This document shows, piece by piece, positions 1-9,077 of a DNA stretch of 64,000 nt. A model generated the notes under the pieces. The model was not told the DNA's origin, made no database searches, and saw only the letters and a program-made list of their open reading frames with translations. Source of the DNA: Actinomadura rubteroloni (lineage in GTDB: Bacteria; Actinomycetota; Actinomycetes; Streptosporangiales; Streptosporangiaceae); NCBI RefSeq assembly GCF_002911665.1, contig NZ_MTBP01000002.1:1922001-1986000 (forward strand), written 5' to 3'. Position 1 is the first letter of the stretch. The number at the start of each line of letters is the position of its first letter. Made by a program: the position numbers and the translations under genes.

Positions 1-55
1 AAGGCCATAGTTTACGGGCCCTTCCGCCACTGCCCGGTATCGCCCGGGAACGTGT

Positions 56-88
56 GAAGCGACCGCCCCCGACGGGGACGGCCGCTTC
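56..88 (-). terminator. Hairpin after the mce operon
   Basis: A 15-bp stem with two mismatches (GAAGCG.CCG.CCCC against GGGG.CGG.CGCTTC) and a 3-nt loop lies 30 bases past the stop of the last mce-operon gene. It is the likely end of the mce transcript. There is no long U-run, as is common in high-GC actinomycetes. Confidence 0.6.
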
Positions 89-117
89 GGACGCGCGGAC
101 CGCTCAGCGGGTCCGTC

Positions 118-1266
118 TCACAGGACGACGAGCTTGGACGCCAGCCAGTGGCCGCCCTTCTTCTCCATCGTGATCCGGATCCGCAGCGGCTCCGGGAGCC
201 GCCGCTGCTTGTCGTTCTTGGTCGTCGTGTTGCGGTTGGCGTAGACGAGGACCTCCACCTTGTCCGCCCCCGTCGTCAGCGCGCCGGACTTCAGCACCGT
301 CGTGGTGGAGACGGCCTGCTGCTCCGTCGCCATCGTCGTGAGCTGCTGGGCGAACTTGTCGAACTGGGTGCGCAGCGTGCCGGTGGTGAGCTGGGACGCG
401 GCCTTGAAGTCGTCCTTGAGCGTCCGGTAGTCGTACGACGAGACGGCCTGCGCGACCCGCGACGCCGCGACCGTCGCGTCCCGGGTGCCCTGCTCGGTCG
501 CCTTCTGGTCCCGGTCCTTCATGGTCAGCACGACGCTCGCGACGGCCAGCGCCACGATGACGACGGTCAGCGCGGCGATGATCTGCGGGCTCCACGACGA
601 CACGCGCGCGAGGAAGCCCGGCGCGGCGTCCGTCTTCTTGACGGAAGACTTGCCGTGCTCGAACTTGACCTTGGCCGGGGCGCTCGCCGTCTCGTCCTCG
701 GCGGACGCGTCTTTGCCCTCGGCGTCGCCGGTCTCGACCGCCGGATCGGCGTCGGCCTTCGCGCCCACGCCGGTCGCGGCTGACTTCTCGTCGGACTTCG
801 CGTCGTCGGCCTCGGCGGCGGGCTGCACGCCCACTTCGGCCTTCTCGTCGGCGTCGGTCTCCACGACCGTCGCGGCGGCGGCCTGCCCGTCCGGCGTCCC
901 GGTCTCGGCGGCGTCCGCCGCGGCGGGCTCGTCATCGGACGCGACGGCCGGGGCGGTCTCAGCGGCCTTCGGGTCGGCCGTCGCAGCGTCGGCGGCGTCC
1001 GGGGCGTCGTCGTCCAGCGGGTCGTCCTCGTCGACCCGGCCGGCGGCCTCGGCGGCGACCTGCGCCAGGCGCGCGGCCTCGCGCGCCCGCTCGGCGGCCT
1101 CCTCCGCGAGTTCCGCCACGCGCGCGGCCTCGCGGGCGCGCTCGGCGGCCCGCCGCGCGCGGGCGCTCTCGGGCGTCTCGTCCGCCACGGTCTCCTCCGG
1201 CGTCTCCTCGACGGCCGTGCCCTCGTCGTCCTTCCCGGAGCGCTTGCCCCGCCGAAGCGTCGTCAT
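118..1266 (-). CDS. Mce-associated membrane protein (Mas), long charged N-terminus
   Basis: Last gene of the mce operon, 382 aa. The first ~210 residues are low-complexity Ala/Glu/Asp/Lys with an Arg-Glu-Ala coiled-coil-like stretch at about 33-75. A single membrane helix (IIAALTVVIVALAVASVVL) follows at about 225-250, then an extracytoplasmic domain of ~130 residues ending in GGHWLASKLVVL, typical of Mce-associated (Mas) proteins. Mas proteins are thought to stabilise or assist Mce complexes. The gene overlaps the previous Mas gene by 4 bases (ATGA), so translation is probably coupled. The assignment rests on context, topology and the C-terminal domain; the acidic N-terminus is probably cytoplasmic and its role is unknown. 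Confidence 0.8.
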   Translation of the reverse strand: MTTLRRGKRSGKDDEGTAVEETPEETVADETPESARARRAAERAREAARVAELAEEAAERAREAARLAQVAAEAAGRVDEDDPLDDDAPDAADAATADPKAAETAPAVASDDEPAAADAAETGTPDGQAAAATVVETDADEKAEVGVQPAAEADDAKSDEKSAATGVGAKADADPAVETGDAEGKDASAEDETASAPAKVKFEHGKSSVKKTDAAPGFLARVSSWSPQIIAALTVVIVALAVASVVLTMKDRDQKATEQGTRDATVAASRVAQAVSSYDYRTLKDDFKAASQLTTGTLRTQFDKFAQQLTTMATEQQAVSTTTVLKSGALTTGADKVEVLVYANRNTTTKNDKQRRLPEPLRIRITMEKKGGHWLASKLVVL

Positions 1267-1781
1267 GGAACCAACTCCAGGTTCGACACGAGCCAGCGGT
1301 CACCGTGCCGGTCGAGGTCCATCAGCACCCGCCAGTACTGGGGGGCGGCGTTCTTGACCTTCTCGTTGGTGACGGTGGTGTTCATCGACACCATGATCTC
1401 GGCGGAGTCGTCGTCGATCGAGACGACCGCGGCCTGCGGGTCGCTGACCGTCGTCCGGGCCTTGGTCTGGGTGAGCCGGTCCAAGAGCGCCTTGGCCTGG
1501 CCGCCGAGCTGGTCCTTCAGCTTGCCGGTCGTCCCGGCGACGATGCGGTCGACGTCCCGCTGGCCGTTCTGGTAGTCCAGCGTGTTGAGGTTGACCCCGA
1601 GCTGCCGGGCCGCCTGGACGGCGCGGTCTCGCTGCGTCCCGGCGTCGCTGCCGTCTTTCACGCGCAGCCCGACGACCGCGGCGTACACCCCGAGCGCGGC
1701 GGCCACGAGGATCAGGACCCCGATGGTCGCGAGGCGCGCGGTCAGGACTGGCTGAGCGGCCCTACCAGCAGCCACTTCCAT
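1263..1781 (-). CDS. Mce-associated membrane protein (Mas)
   Basis: 172 aa with one N-terminal membrane helix (about 16-39) and an extracytoplasmic domain ending in DRWLVSNLELVP. The same layout is seen in the downstream Mas protein, with which it is clearly paralogous. The ATG is preceded by a strong GGAGGAGG site, which lies inside the 3' end of mceF; the two genes overlap by 40 bases in different frames. It is predicted to be an accessory subunit of the Mce transporter on the outer face of the membrane. Function is inferred from family and operon position, not from catalytic motifs. Confidence 0.82.
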   Translation of the reverse strand: MEVAAGRAAQPVLTARLATIGVLILVAAALGVYAAVVGLRVKDGSDAGTQRDRAVQAARQLGVNLNTLDYQNGQRDVDRIVAGTTGKLKDQLGGQAKALLDRLTQTKARTTVSDPQAAVVSIDDDSAEIMVSMNTTVTNEKVKNAAPQYWRVLMDLDRHGDRWLVSNLELVP

Positions 1782-3148
1782 GAGGCCTCCTCCCCCAGCT
1801 CGCGGACCCCGGCGGTGCGGGGCATCGTGTAGCGCGTGCCGTCCGGCCCGTAGGCCGTTCCGGTGGTCGGATCGTACCCGGCGAACGCGACCGTTCCGTC
1901 CGTGTTCGCCGAGGTCGCGGCCTTGTTGCCGGTCGCCTTCTTCGTCCCGCCGGTGGCGCCGCCCGCCGGGAATCCGGCGCCGTCGGTGGCCCCGGCGGGG
2001 ACGTTCGGGTAGGGCAGCAGGGCGTCCTGCGGGATGTTGCGGGGGCCGCGCACGTCGGTCTGCGAACTCTTCGGGGCCTTGCAGCCGGCCTTGAGGTCGG
2101 GCTCGCGCACCGAGGTGTCCTGCGGCCAGCGCCGCTTGGCCGTGTAGCCCTTCTCGCAGACGGGCGGCGAGTTGAAGTTCAGCTCCAGGCCCATGTGCTG
2201 GGTGCCGTCGCCCGGCATGACGGTCGACGCGCCCGCCAGCGTCACCGGGTAGAGGATCAGCAGCGACCGCAGGCCGTTGGCGCGGGACGCGATGATCTGG
2301 CCCGTCGTCGTCAGGTTGGCGAGCAGGACCGGCAGCGTCGGGTCCAGGCCGCTGATCAGCTTGTCGGTCTGGGACACCGCGCCCGGGACGGCGTCGATCG
2401 TGCTCCGCAGGGACGGGTCGTCCTTGCGCAGCGCGGCCGTGAGCGTGTTGAGGTTCTTGGCGAAGCCCTCGATGTTGGCGCCCTCGCTGCGCTGGGTGTC
2501 GAGGACGGTCCGGCCGTTCTCCAGCAGCTTCTTGGTGTCCGGGTACGCCTGGTTCGCCGTGTCGATGAGGCGGTCGGTGTCGTCCAGGATCTTCTGGAGG
2601 TCGGTGGCGGAGCCGGCGAACGCCTTGTCCAGCTCGTCCACGATCGTCCCGAGGTTCTTGGGGTCGACGGAGCTGACGAGCTGGTTCACGTTCCGCAGCA
2701 GGTCGGCGGTCGAGACGGGCAGCGCCGTGTTCTCCTTCGGGATCGTGTACGGCCTGCCCCGGTCCAGCGTCGGGACGCCCTTGCGGAGCGCGACCGACGG
2801 CTGGAGGTCGATGTACTGCTCGCCGATCGCGGACCGGTTCGCGACGATCGCGCGCAGCCCCTCGCGGGGGATCTCCCGGCCCTTCTGCCGCTGCAGGACG
2901 AGCTTGACGCGGATGCCGTCCCGGGTCAGCTCGATCGGCCCGACCCGTCCGACCGGGACGCCCCGGTAGGTGACCTCGGCGTTGGTGAACACGCCGCCGG
3001 AGTCGGTGAGGTCGACGTAGGCGGTGTACTGCTTGCCGAGCAGGTCGCGTCCGAAGCCGATGTACTTCACGGCCACGATCGAGACGCCCACGATCGTGAT
3101 GACGGCGAAGACGAGCAACTGGAACTTGACGCCGCGCTTGAGGATCAC
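1742..3148 (-). CDS. mceF: MCE-family substrate-binding protein, MceF position
   Basis: 468 aa. An N-terminal membrane helix (about 10-30) is followed by the MlaD/MCE domain (GGVFTNAEVTYRGVPVGRVG, then the GEQYIDLQP core at about 105-115). A long helical region (about 150-300) forms the tunnel in MCE assemblies, and there is a disordered Gly/Thr/Lys-rich tail. It is the sixth MCE protein in the operon, the MceF position. Six different MCE proteins are believed to form a hetero-hexameric needle carrying lipid across the cell wall to the YrbE permeases. The GTG start overlaps the mceE stop by 4 bases (GTGA). The substrate cannot be read from sequence. Confidence 0.9.
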   Translation of the reverse strand: MILKRGVKFQLLVFAVITIVGVSIVAVKYIGFGRDLLGKQYTAYVDLTDSGGVFTNAEVTYRGVPVGRVGPIELTRDGIRVKLVLQRQKGREIPREGLRAIVANRSAIGEQYIDLQPSVALRKGVPTLDRGRPYTIPKENTALPVSTADLLRNVNQLVSSVDPKNLGTIVDELDKAFAGSATDLQKILDDTDRLIDTANQAYPDTKKLLENGRTVLDTQRSEGANIEGFAKNLNTLTAALRKDDPSLRSTIDAVPGAVSQTDKLISGLDPTLPVLLANLTTTGQIIASRANGLRSLLILYPVTLAGASTVMPGDGTQHMGLELNFNSPPVCEKGYTAKRRWPQDTSVREPDLKAGCKAPKSSQTDVRGPRNIPQDALLPYPNVPAGATDGAGFPAGGATGGTKKATGNKAATSANTDGTVAFAGYDPTTGTAYGPDGTRYTMPRTAGVRELGEEASWKWLLVGPLSQS

Positions 3149-4401
3149 GACAGGCCCCCCATCATCAGGCTGCCGACGTCGCCGCGTCCGGCGGCGCGGG
3201 GCTTGCCCGTCTTACCGGTCGGGGACGGGCTGGTCGTCGGGGTGGCCGACGGTGTCGGCGCGGCCCCCGGGCCGGTGGCGGGCGCGTCCGGCAGCGCGCC
3301 GACCGGCGACTGCGGCAGCGACACGTTCGGGACCTTGAGCTGGGAGGCCATCTGCTTGCCGCCGAGCGCGGGGTCCAGGTCGGTGCCGCCGAGGAGGTTC
3401 CGGGAGATCGAGTCGAAGTCCAGGTCGATCGTGAGCTTGACGTTGCCGTAGTCGCCCTTGACGACGTTCCCGAACGTCGTCGGGAACGGGAAGTTGATCA
3501 GTGCTTCGAGGTTCTTGGGCAGCTTGTCGCCCGCCTTGTTGAGGTTCCGGACGGTGACGTCCAGGTCCTTGAGGTTGGCGAGCAGGTCGTCCCGCGACCG
3601 GTTGATCACGTTCGTGGTCGTCCGGCTGAGCTTGTCCAGTGCGGTGAGCATCTTGGTGAGGTCCGCGCGGTTCTGGTTGAGGACGGTCAGCGCCGGCCCG
3701 GTCTTGTCGATCGTGTCGCGGATCGTGGCGCGCTCGTCCGACAGCTTGCCCGAGAGCCGGTCGATGCTGTCGAGCGCGCGGGTGATCGCGGCGCGGTTGC
3801 GGTCGAGCGTCCCGACGAACGTGTCGACCCGGCCGAGGACGGATTTGATCGTGGACTCGCGCCCGTTCATCGCGGCGGTCAGCTCGTGGGTGATCGTGGA
3901 GACCTGCTCGATGCCGCCGCCGTTGAGCAGCAGCGACATCGCCGACAGGACCTCTTCGACCTCGGTGCCGCGCGACGTGCGCGCGAGCGGGATGAGGTCG
4001 CCGGTCGACAGCCGGTTCGTGCTCGGCTGCTCGTTGGGTGGCGGCGACAGCGACACGAACTTCTCGCCGAGGAGGCTGGTCTGGTCGACGGACGCGACGG
4101 CGTTGTCGGGCAGGTCGGCGTCCTTGCGGATCCGGACGGTGACCAGCGCGTGCCAGCCGCCCTCCCCGCCCGCGAGCTGCACCTTGGACACCTTGCCGAC
4201 CGACACGTCGTTGACCTTGACCACCGACTGCGGGACGAGGTCCAGCACGTTCGCGAACTCGATCTTGACGGTGATCGGGTGGTCGCCGAGTCCCGGCCCG
4301 CCGGGCAGCGGCAGTGAGGACACGCCGTTGAACCCGCAGCCGGACAGGGCCGCCGCCGTCCCCGCGGCGAGGACGCCGAGCCTGGTCGCGCGCCGGATCA
4401 C
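3145..4401 (-). CDS. mceE: MCE-family lipoprotein, MceE position (LprN-like)
   Basis: 418 aa from a GTG that overlaps the mceD stop (GTGA) and follows a clear GGAGGTG site; upstream in-frame codons read through mceD and are not used. The N-terminus is a lipoprotein signal with lipobox LSGC, so Cys22 is predicted to be lipidated. The MCE domain (VVKVNDVSVGKVSKVQ, GEKFVSLSPP) and a long helical region follow, then a Pro/Thr-rich tail. In actinobacterial mce operons only the fifth MCE protein is a lipoprotein, as here, so it probably anchors the complex to the membrane. Confidence 0.92.
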   Translation of the reverse strand: MIRRATRLGVLAAGTAAALSGCGFNGVSSLPLPGGPGLGDHPITVKIEFANVLDLVPQSVVKVNDVSVGKVSKVQLAGGEGGWHALVTVRIRKDADLPDNAVASVDQTSLLGEKFVSLSPPPNEQPSTNRLSTGDLIPLARTSRGTEVEEVLSAMSLLLNGGGIEQVSTITHELTAAMNGRESTIKSVLGRVDTFVGTLDRNRAAITRALDSIDRLSGKLSDERATIRDTIDKTGPALTVLNQNRADLTKMLTALDKLSRTTTNVINRSRDDLLANLKDLDVTVRNLNKAGDKLPKNLEALINFPFPTTFGNVVKGDYGNVKLTIDLDFDSISRNLLGGTDLDPALGGKQMASQLKVPNVSLPQSPVGALPDAPATGPGAAPTPSATPTTSPSPTGKTGKPRAAGRGDVGSLMMGGLS

Positions 4402-5618
4402 TGGCCACCTCCGGGGAGAAGGGCGTTGATGTCGCGGGGCTTGCGGACCTGGCTCGTCGCCTTCTTGCCGTTCGGGCCGTAGGCGTCGGGCGGGATCGGC
4501 ACCGGGTCGTAGTGCGTGGTGAGGGCCGTGATCCAGGACAGGTCGAGGCTGAAGCCCGCGAGGGCCTTGCCGATGCCGTTGTAGGGGGTCACGAAGTCCA
4601 GGCACTGCTTGGGCGGGGTGCCGACCGAGTAGGCGAGGGAGCAGATCCAGTCCGCGAGGTTGTCGAACTGCTTGAAGTTGTCGCGGGTGTGGATGGTGCC
4701 GCTGATCGGGTCGTAGGCGCGGGCGAGGTTGTTGATGGCGAGGGGCGCGGCGGTGAGGGCCTCGGTGAGCGCGCCCTTCTCCTTCACCAGCACGCCGGTG
4801 ATCTGGGCGAGCTGCCGGACGCTCGTGGACAGGTCGTTCCGGTTGTCCTTGACGAACCTCTGGACGTTCCGGAGCGTCGGGCCGAGCGTGTTCAGCGCCG
4901 CGCTCAGCTCCTCCTTCTCCCCCGCGAGCTGCGCGGACACGCCGTTCAGCCGGGTGTTGAACTCCTTGATCTGCCCGTCGCTGGCCTTCATCGCGTCGGT
5001 GATGATCCGCAGGTTCTGGATCGTCTTTGCGATGTCGCCGCGGTCGGCGCTGAAGGTGTCGAGCATCTTGGCGGTGTCGGAGATCGTCTGCCGGATGTCG
5101 GTGCCCTGGCCGCTGAGGTTGTTCGCGCCGACCTGGAGCAGCCGCGACAGCGACCCGTCCTGGTTGGCGCCCTCGGGGCCGAGCGCCTTGCTGAGGTCGC
5201 TGAGGCTGCCGGTGACCTCGTCCACCTCGACCGGGACGACGGTGCGGCTGACCGGCAGCGTCGTGTTGTCGGCGAGGACCGCGCCGCCCTTGTAGACGGG
5301 CGTGATCTGGACGTACCGGTCCGACACCAGGGTCTGGTTGACGATGACCGCCTGGGCGTTCGCCGGGACCTTGTACTTGGCGTCGTACTCGAGGTCGACG
5401 CGGACGGCGTCGCCGGTCGGCTTGACGCCGGTGACGCGGCCGACCGAGATGCCGAGGATCCGGACGTCGGCGCCCTTGTAGAGGCCGACGGTGCTGGTGA
5501 AGTACGCCGTCAGGTGCCGCTGCTTCGGCTCGCGCAGCAGTACCACCAGGACGGCCGCCAGCACCGCGAGGACGAGGACGCCGGCCCCGACGCGGAGAAT
5601 GGTCGCTGAGTTGCGCAC
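4398..5618 (-). CDS. mceD: MCE-family protein, MceD position
   Basis: 406 aa. N-terminal helix at about 9-28 (VLVLAVLAAVLVVLL), MCE domain at about 36-115 (GLYKGADVRILGISVGRV, VSDRYVQITPVY), then a long helical tunnel region and a C-terminal stretch with paired cysteines (WICSL, PKQCLDF). It starts at GTG 16 bases after mceC with only a weak AGGT site, so some coupling is likely. It is one of six non-identical MCE subunits of a single importer. Confidence 0.9.
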   Translation of the reverse strand: MRNSATILRVGAGVLVLAVLAAVLVVLLREPKQRHLTAYFTSTVGLYKGADVRILGISVGRVTGVKPTGDAVRVDLEYDAKYKVPANAQAVIVNQTLVSDRYVQITPVYKGGAVLADNTTLPVSRTVVPVEVDEVTGSLSDLSKALGPEGANQDGSLSRLLQVGANNLSGQGTDIRQTISDTAKMLDTFSADRGDIAKTIQNLRIITDAMKASDGQIKEFNTRLNGVSAQLAGEKEELSAALNTLGPTLRNVQRFVKDNRNDLSTSVRQLAQITGVLVKEKGALTEALTAAPLAINNLARAYDPISGTIHTRDNFKQFDNLADWICSLAYSVGTPPKQCLDFVTPYNGIGKALAGFSLDLSWITALTTHYDPVPIPPDAYGPNGKKATSQVRKPRDINALLPGGGQ

Positions 5619-5634
5619 TGGAATGACCTGCCTG

Positions 5635-6696
5635 CTACGGGAGGAACGGCAACGGGTTGTCCTTGTTGCCGGACTGCTGGTTGCCGGACGGGACGGGTCC
5701 CCGGGTGCCGCCGCCGTTCTGCTGGGGCGCGGGGTCCTTGATCGACGCGGGGATGGGCAGCAGGTTCTGGATGTAGCTGTCGAACCAGCGGCCGGTGCCC
5801 GTGACGTCGGTGAACTGCCGGACGTACGGCGCGAAGTACTGCAGCGTCTTGTCCAGGTTGTCCTGGTTCTTCAGCAGGACCGCGCTGACCTTCTGCAGGT
5901 TGTCGAGCATCGGCCGGAGCTGGGCGTTGTTGTCGTTGATCAGCCCGTTGACCTGCTGGGAGAACAGGACGGTGTTCACCAGGAGCTGGTGGATCACGTC
6001 CCGGCGGGCCTGGACGGCCTGCATCACCCTGTTGCTGTCGGCGATGAGCTTGCTGAGGTCCTGGTTGCGGTCGGCGAGGAGCCCGGAGACGTCCTTGGCG
6101 CGTCCGGCCAGCTCGTGGAGCTGGTCGTCGCGGGACGCGACCGTGTTCGACAGCCGCCGCAGCCCCTGCAGGGACGCCTTGATCTCCTCCGGGGAGTTCT
6201 GGAACGTCTCCGACAGCGTGTTGAACGACTTCGCCACCTGCTGCGTGTCGATCTTGCCGACGCGCTGGCCCAGCTCGCTGATCGCCGGGACGACCTCGAA
6301 CGGCGTCGCCGTCCGGTCCCGCGGGATGTTGCGGCCGAGGGTGCCGCCGCCGCGCGGGTCCAGGGACAGGTAGTGCTGGCCGAGCATCGTCTTGATCTTG
6401 ATCTCGGCGCGGGTCAGCGAGCCGAGCTTCACGCCGTCGTCCACCCGGAAGGTGACCTTGACGTGGTCGCCCGCGAGGTCGAGCGCGGTGACCTGGCCGA
6501 CCTTCACGCCCGCGATCCGCACCTCCTCGCCGGACTTCAGCCCGGCCGCCTCGGCGAACGACGCCGTGTGGGTCTTGCCGCCGGTGACGAACGGGATGTT
6601 CTTCAGGTTCATCGCCAGCAGCAGCGCCGCGACGATGACCGCGAACCCGGCGGCGGCGATGGGGACGGGATTGCGCGCCCGGAACGGAACCCTCAT
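5635..6696 (-). CDS. mceC: MCE-family protein, MceC position
   Basis: 353 aa from the ATG that shares TGATG with the mceB stop and follows GAGGTG; an in-frame GTG three codons upstream is less well placed. N-terminal helix, MCE domain (GLKSGEEVRIAGVKVGQVT, MLGQHYLSLDP), helical domain, and a C-terminal tail rich in Gln, Asn, Pro and Gly. It is the third MCE protein of the operon. Overlapping stops and starts from mceG down to mceF argue for a single polycistronic message and fixed subunit ratios. Confidence 0.9.
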   Translation of the reverse strand: MRVPFRARNPVPIAAAGFAVIVAALLLAMNLKNIPFVTGGKTHTASFAEAAGLKSGEEVRIAGVKVGQVTALDLAGDHVKVTFRVDDGVKLGSLTRAEIKIKTMLGQHYLSLDPRGGGTLGRNIPRDRTATPFEVVPAISELGQRVGKIDTQQVAKSFNTLSETFQNSPEEIKASLQGLRRLSNTVASRDDQLHELAGRAKDVSGLLADRNQDLSKLIADSNRVMQAVQARRDVIHQLLVNTVLFSQQVNGLINDNNAQLRPMLDNLQKVSAVLLKNQDNLDKTLQYFAPYVRQFTDVTGTGRWFDSYIQNLLPIPASIKDPAPQQNGGGTRGPVPSGNQQSGNKDNPLPFLP

Positions 6697-7727
6697 CACT
6701 TGCACCTCGCGTTCTCGTTCATGATCGCGGGCGTCTGGTACACCGGTCCGCCGGGCAGCCGCACGCGGGCGTCGAGACCGCAGATGTACATGTTGAACCA
6801 GGAGCCGTAGGACGAGATGTTGATCAGGCCGCGCAGCCGGGACGGCGTCCGCTGCAGGCCCTTGTCGAGGACGCCGCGGTTGTCGGCCAGCGTCGCGGCG
6901 AGCTGGTTCAGGCCCGAGATGTCGTTCTTGATGTCCGGCCGGCCGTCCTTCAGCAGGTCGGACGTCGTCCCGGCGAGGTCGTTCATCGCCGACACCGAGT
7001 CGAAGATCGCCTGCCGGTCGTTGGACAGCCCGGCGATGAGCCCGCCGAGGTCGGTGACCATCTGGTTCACCTGCTCGTGCCGGTCGTCGATCGTGCCGAG
7101 CACGTCGTTGAGGTTGTCGATGACGCTGCCGATGACGCGGTCCCGGTCGGCGAGGGTGTTCGTCAGCGACGCGACGTGGGTGAGCAGGCTGTTGACCGTC
7201 CCGCCCTCGCCCTGGAGCGTCTGGACGATCTGCGTCGCGAGCGTGTTGACGTCCTTCGGCTCCAGCGCCTGGAACAGCGGGCGGAACCCGTTGAACAGGA
7301 CCGTCAGGTCCAGCGCGGGCTGCGTCTGCGACACCGGGATCGTTCCGCCGGGGCTCAGGTAGCGGTTCGCGGCGCCCGGCCCCTGCGACAGCGACAGGTA
7401 CCGCTGGCCCATGAGGTTGCGGTAGCGGATCTGCGCCTGCGTCGAGGTCGGCAGGCCCGCCGCGAGCGCGCCGGACTTGTCGACGTCGAACGTCACCTCG
7501 GCCTGGTTGCCGCGGAACAGCCGGATCTTCTTGACCTGGCCGACGCGGACGCCGGAGACCCGCACGTCGTCGTTCTTCAGCAGCCCCGCGACGTCGGTGA
7601 AGATCGCCTTGTAGCTGCGGGTGCCGGAGAACCGCTGGTTGGTGATCGTCATCGCCAGCACGCCGGTCGCGACGGACGTCAGCGCGACGAACACGAGCAG
7701 CTTGATCCCCGAGCTCATGGTCTTCAC
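6696..7727 (-). CDS. mceB: MCE-family protein, MceB position
   Basis: 343 aa. Signal-anchor helix at about 8-28, MCE domain (LLKNDDVRVSGVRVGQVKK, LMGQRYLSLSQG), helical region, and a compact C-terminal segment with a cysteine pair (MYICGL and NARCK at the very end). This is a common MceB ending. The GTG start overlaps the mceA stop (GTGA); an internal ATG three codons later is an alternative. Part of the six-subunit MCE conduit. Confidence 0.9.
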   Translation of the reverse strand: MKTMSSGIKLLVFVALTSVATGVLAMTITNQRFSGTRSYKAIFTDVAGLLKNDDVRVSGVRVGQVKKIRLFRGNQAEVTFDVDKSGALAAGLPTSTQAQIRYRNLMGQRYLSLSQGPGAANRYLSPGGTIPVSQTQPALDLTVLFNGFRPLFQALEPKDVNTLATQIVQTLQGEGGTVNSLLTHVASLTNTLADRDRVIGSVIDNLNDVLGTIDDRHEQVNQMVTDLGGLIAGLSNDRQAIFDSVSAMNDLAGTTSDLLKDGRPDIKNDISGLNQLAATLADNRGVLDKGLQRTPSRLRGLINISSYGSWFNMYICGLDARVRLPGGPVYQTPAIMNENARCK

Positions 7728-9073
7728 TTGACGGTCACCACCGATCCCTGCATGAGCGGGCCGAACATCAGCGCCGCGACGTCGGACACGTCATCGGCGT
7801 CGGTCCGGGTGAGCGGCCCGACGATGCTCTTGATCTTGTTCTTCTCGCTCATCTGCGTGCCCGGGTCGACGAAGACGTTGGAGACCGGACGGTTCCGCGT
7901 CGTCGTCGTGCTGGTCGGGCCGTCCTTCGGGTCGGGGTTCTTCCACCACAGGTCGTCCTCGGTCCCGTCCAGGGCGAGGTAGTCGGGGAAGGGGACCTTC
8001 GGGTTCGGCAGGTTGTAGCAGCGCGGACCCCGGTAGTCCTTGACCTCCGGCAGGTCCAGCGGGTTCTTGTAGCCGGGGCGCGGCTTCACGATCTCGATCG
8101 TGAGGTTGTAGGTCGTGGACCCGTTCGCGCCCGCGACCCGCTCCATCTCGGGACGGATCTTGTCCAGCCCCTCGAAGACGCACGGCAGCGACGGCGAGTA
8201 CTTCGCGATGAGGTCCAGGCCCGCCCGGTTCGCCACGTTGAACCCGATGATCTTCGGGGCGTTGTTCGTCATGAACCGGTTGGCGTGCCCGGCGAACGCT
8301 GCCGTCTGCGGCAGGATCTGCTCGATCGTCGCCTTCTTGTCGGTCACCGTCGTGCTGGTGACGTTCAGGTTCCGGAACGTCTGGAGCAGGTCGGGCGCCG
8401 CGCGGTTGTAGACGTCGGCGGTGTCGGCCAGCCCGTTCAGGTTGTAGACGAGGTTGCCGAGCTGCGGGTTGATCCGCCGCAGCAGGCCGTCGGCCTGCTC
8501 CAGGTCGCGGCCGAGCTGGTCGCCGCGGCCCTGCAGCGCCGTCGCGAGCGCGTTCAGCGTCGCGTTCAGCTCCTCGGGCTTGACGGCCTGGAGCAGCGGC
8601 AGCAGGTTGTCGAGCACCTGGTCGATCTCGACGGCGGCCTGGGAACGGTCCTGCCGGATCACCTGGCCGGCGCGGAGCCCGAGCGGCCCCGGCTGCGCCG
8701 GGATCTGGAGGTCCACGTACTTCTCGCCGAACAGAGTCTTCGGCAGCAGCCGCGCCTGGACGTTGTCCGGGACGAGCTTGGCCTTGCCCGGGTCGAGCGC
8801 GAGGTCGAGCGTCGCGCCCTTGTCGGTCGCGTGCGTCGCGCGGACCTCGCCCACGATCAGCCCGCGCACCTTGACGTCGGAGTGCGGCAGGAGTTGCAGG
8901 CCCGCCCGTTCCGCGTCCACCTTCACCCGGACCACCGGGGTCAGCGCCTTGTTGAACAGCGCCACCGTCAGCGCCAGGAGCAGGGCCATCACCAGCAGCA
9001 TCGCGACACCGAGCAAGCGGAACCGCATCTGCTGGGACAGTCCGCCCGCGCCGGGACCCGCAGCGTGCGTCAT
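7724..9073 (-). CDS. mceA: MCE-family protein, MceA position
   Basis: 449 aa from the ATG just after the YrbEB stop, preceded by GGGGTGA. Membrane helix at about 21-43, MCE domain (LLPHSDVKVRGLIVGEV, LFGEKYVDLQIP), a long helical region to about residue 300, then a C-terminal domain unlike the others with several Cys/Pro residues (LPCVFEGL, RCYNLPNP). As the first MCE gene after the permeases it fits MceA. The C-terminal extension is expected on the cell-wall side. Confidence 0.9.
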   Translation of the reverse strand: MTHAAGPGAGGLSQQMRFRLLGVAMLLVMALLLALTVALFNKALTPVVRVKVDAERAGLQLLPHSDVKVRGLIVGEVRATHATDKGATLDLALDPGKAKLVPDNVQARLLPKTLFGEKYVDLQIPAQPGPLGLRAGQVIRQDRSQAAVEIDQVLDNLLPLLQAVKPEELNATLNALATALQGRGDQLGRDLEQADGLLRRINPQLGNLVYNLNGLADTADVYNRAAPDLLQTFRNLNVTSTTVTDKKATIEQILPQTAAFAGHANRFMTNNAPKIIGFNVANRAGLDLIAKYSPSLPCVFEGLDKIRPEMERVAGANGSTTYNLTIEIVKPRPGYKNPLDLPEVKDYRGPRCYNLPNPKVPFPDYLALDGTEDDLWWKNPDPKDGPTSTTTTRNRPVSNVFVDPGTQMSEKNKIKSIVGPLTRTDADDVSDVAALMFGPLMQGSVVTVK

Positions 9074-9077
9074 CCCG

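Noticed and set aside
2195..3451. Long plus-strand open frame opposite the mce genes (418 codons)
   Set aside because: High GC makes long shadow frames common; it is Arg/Asp/Val-rich without family features and lies opposite well-supported MCE genes.
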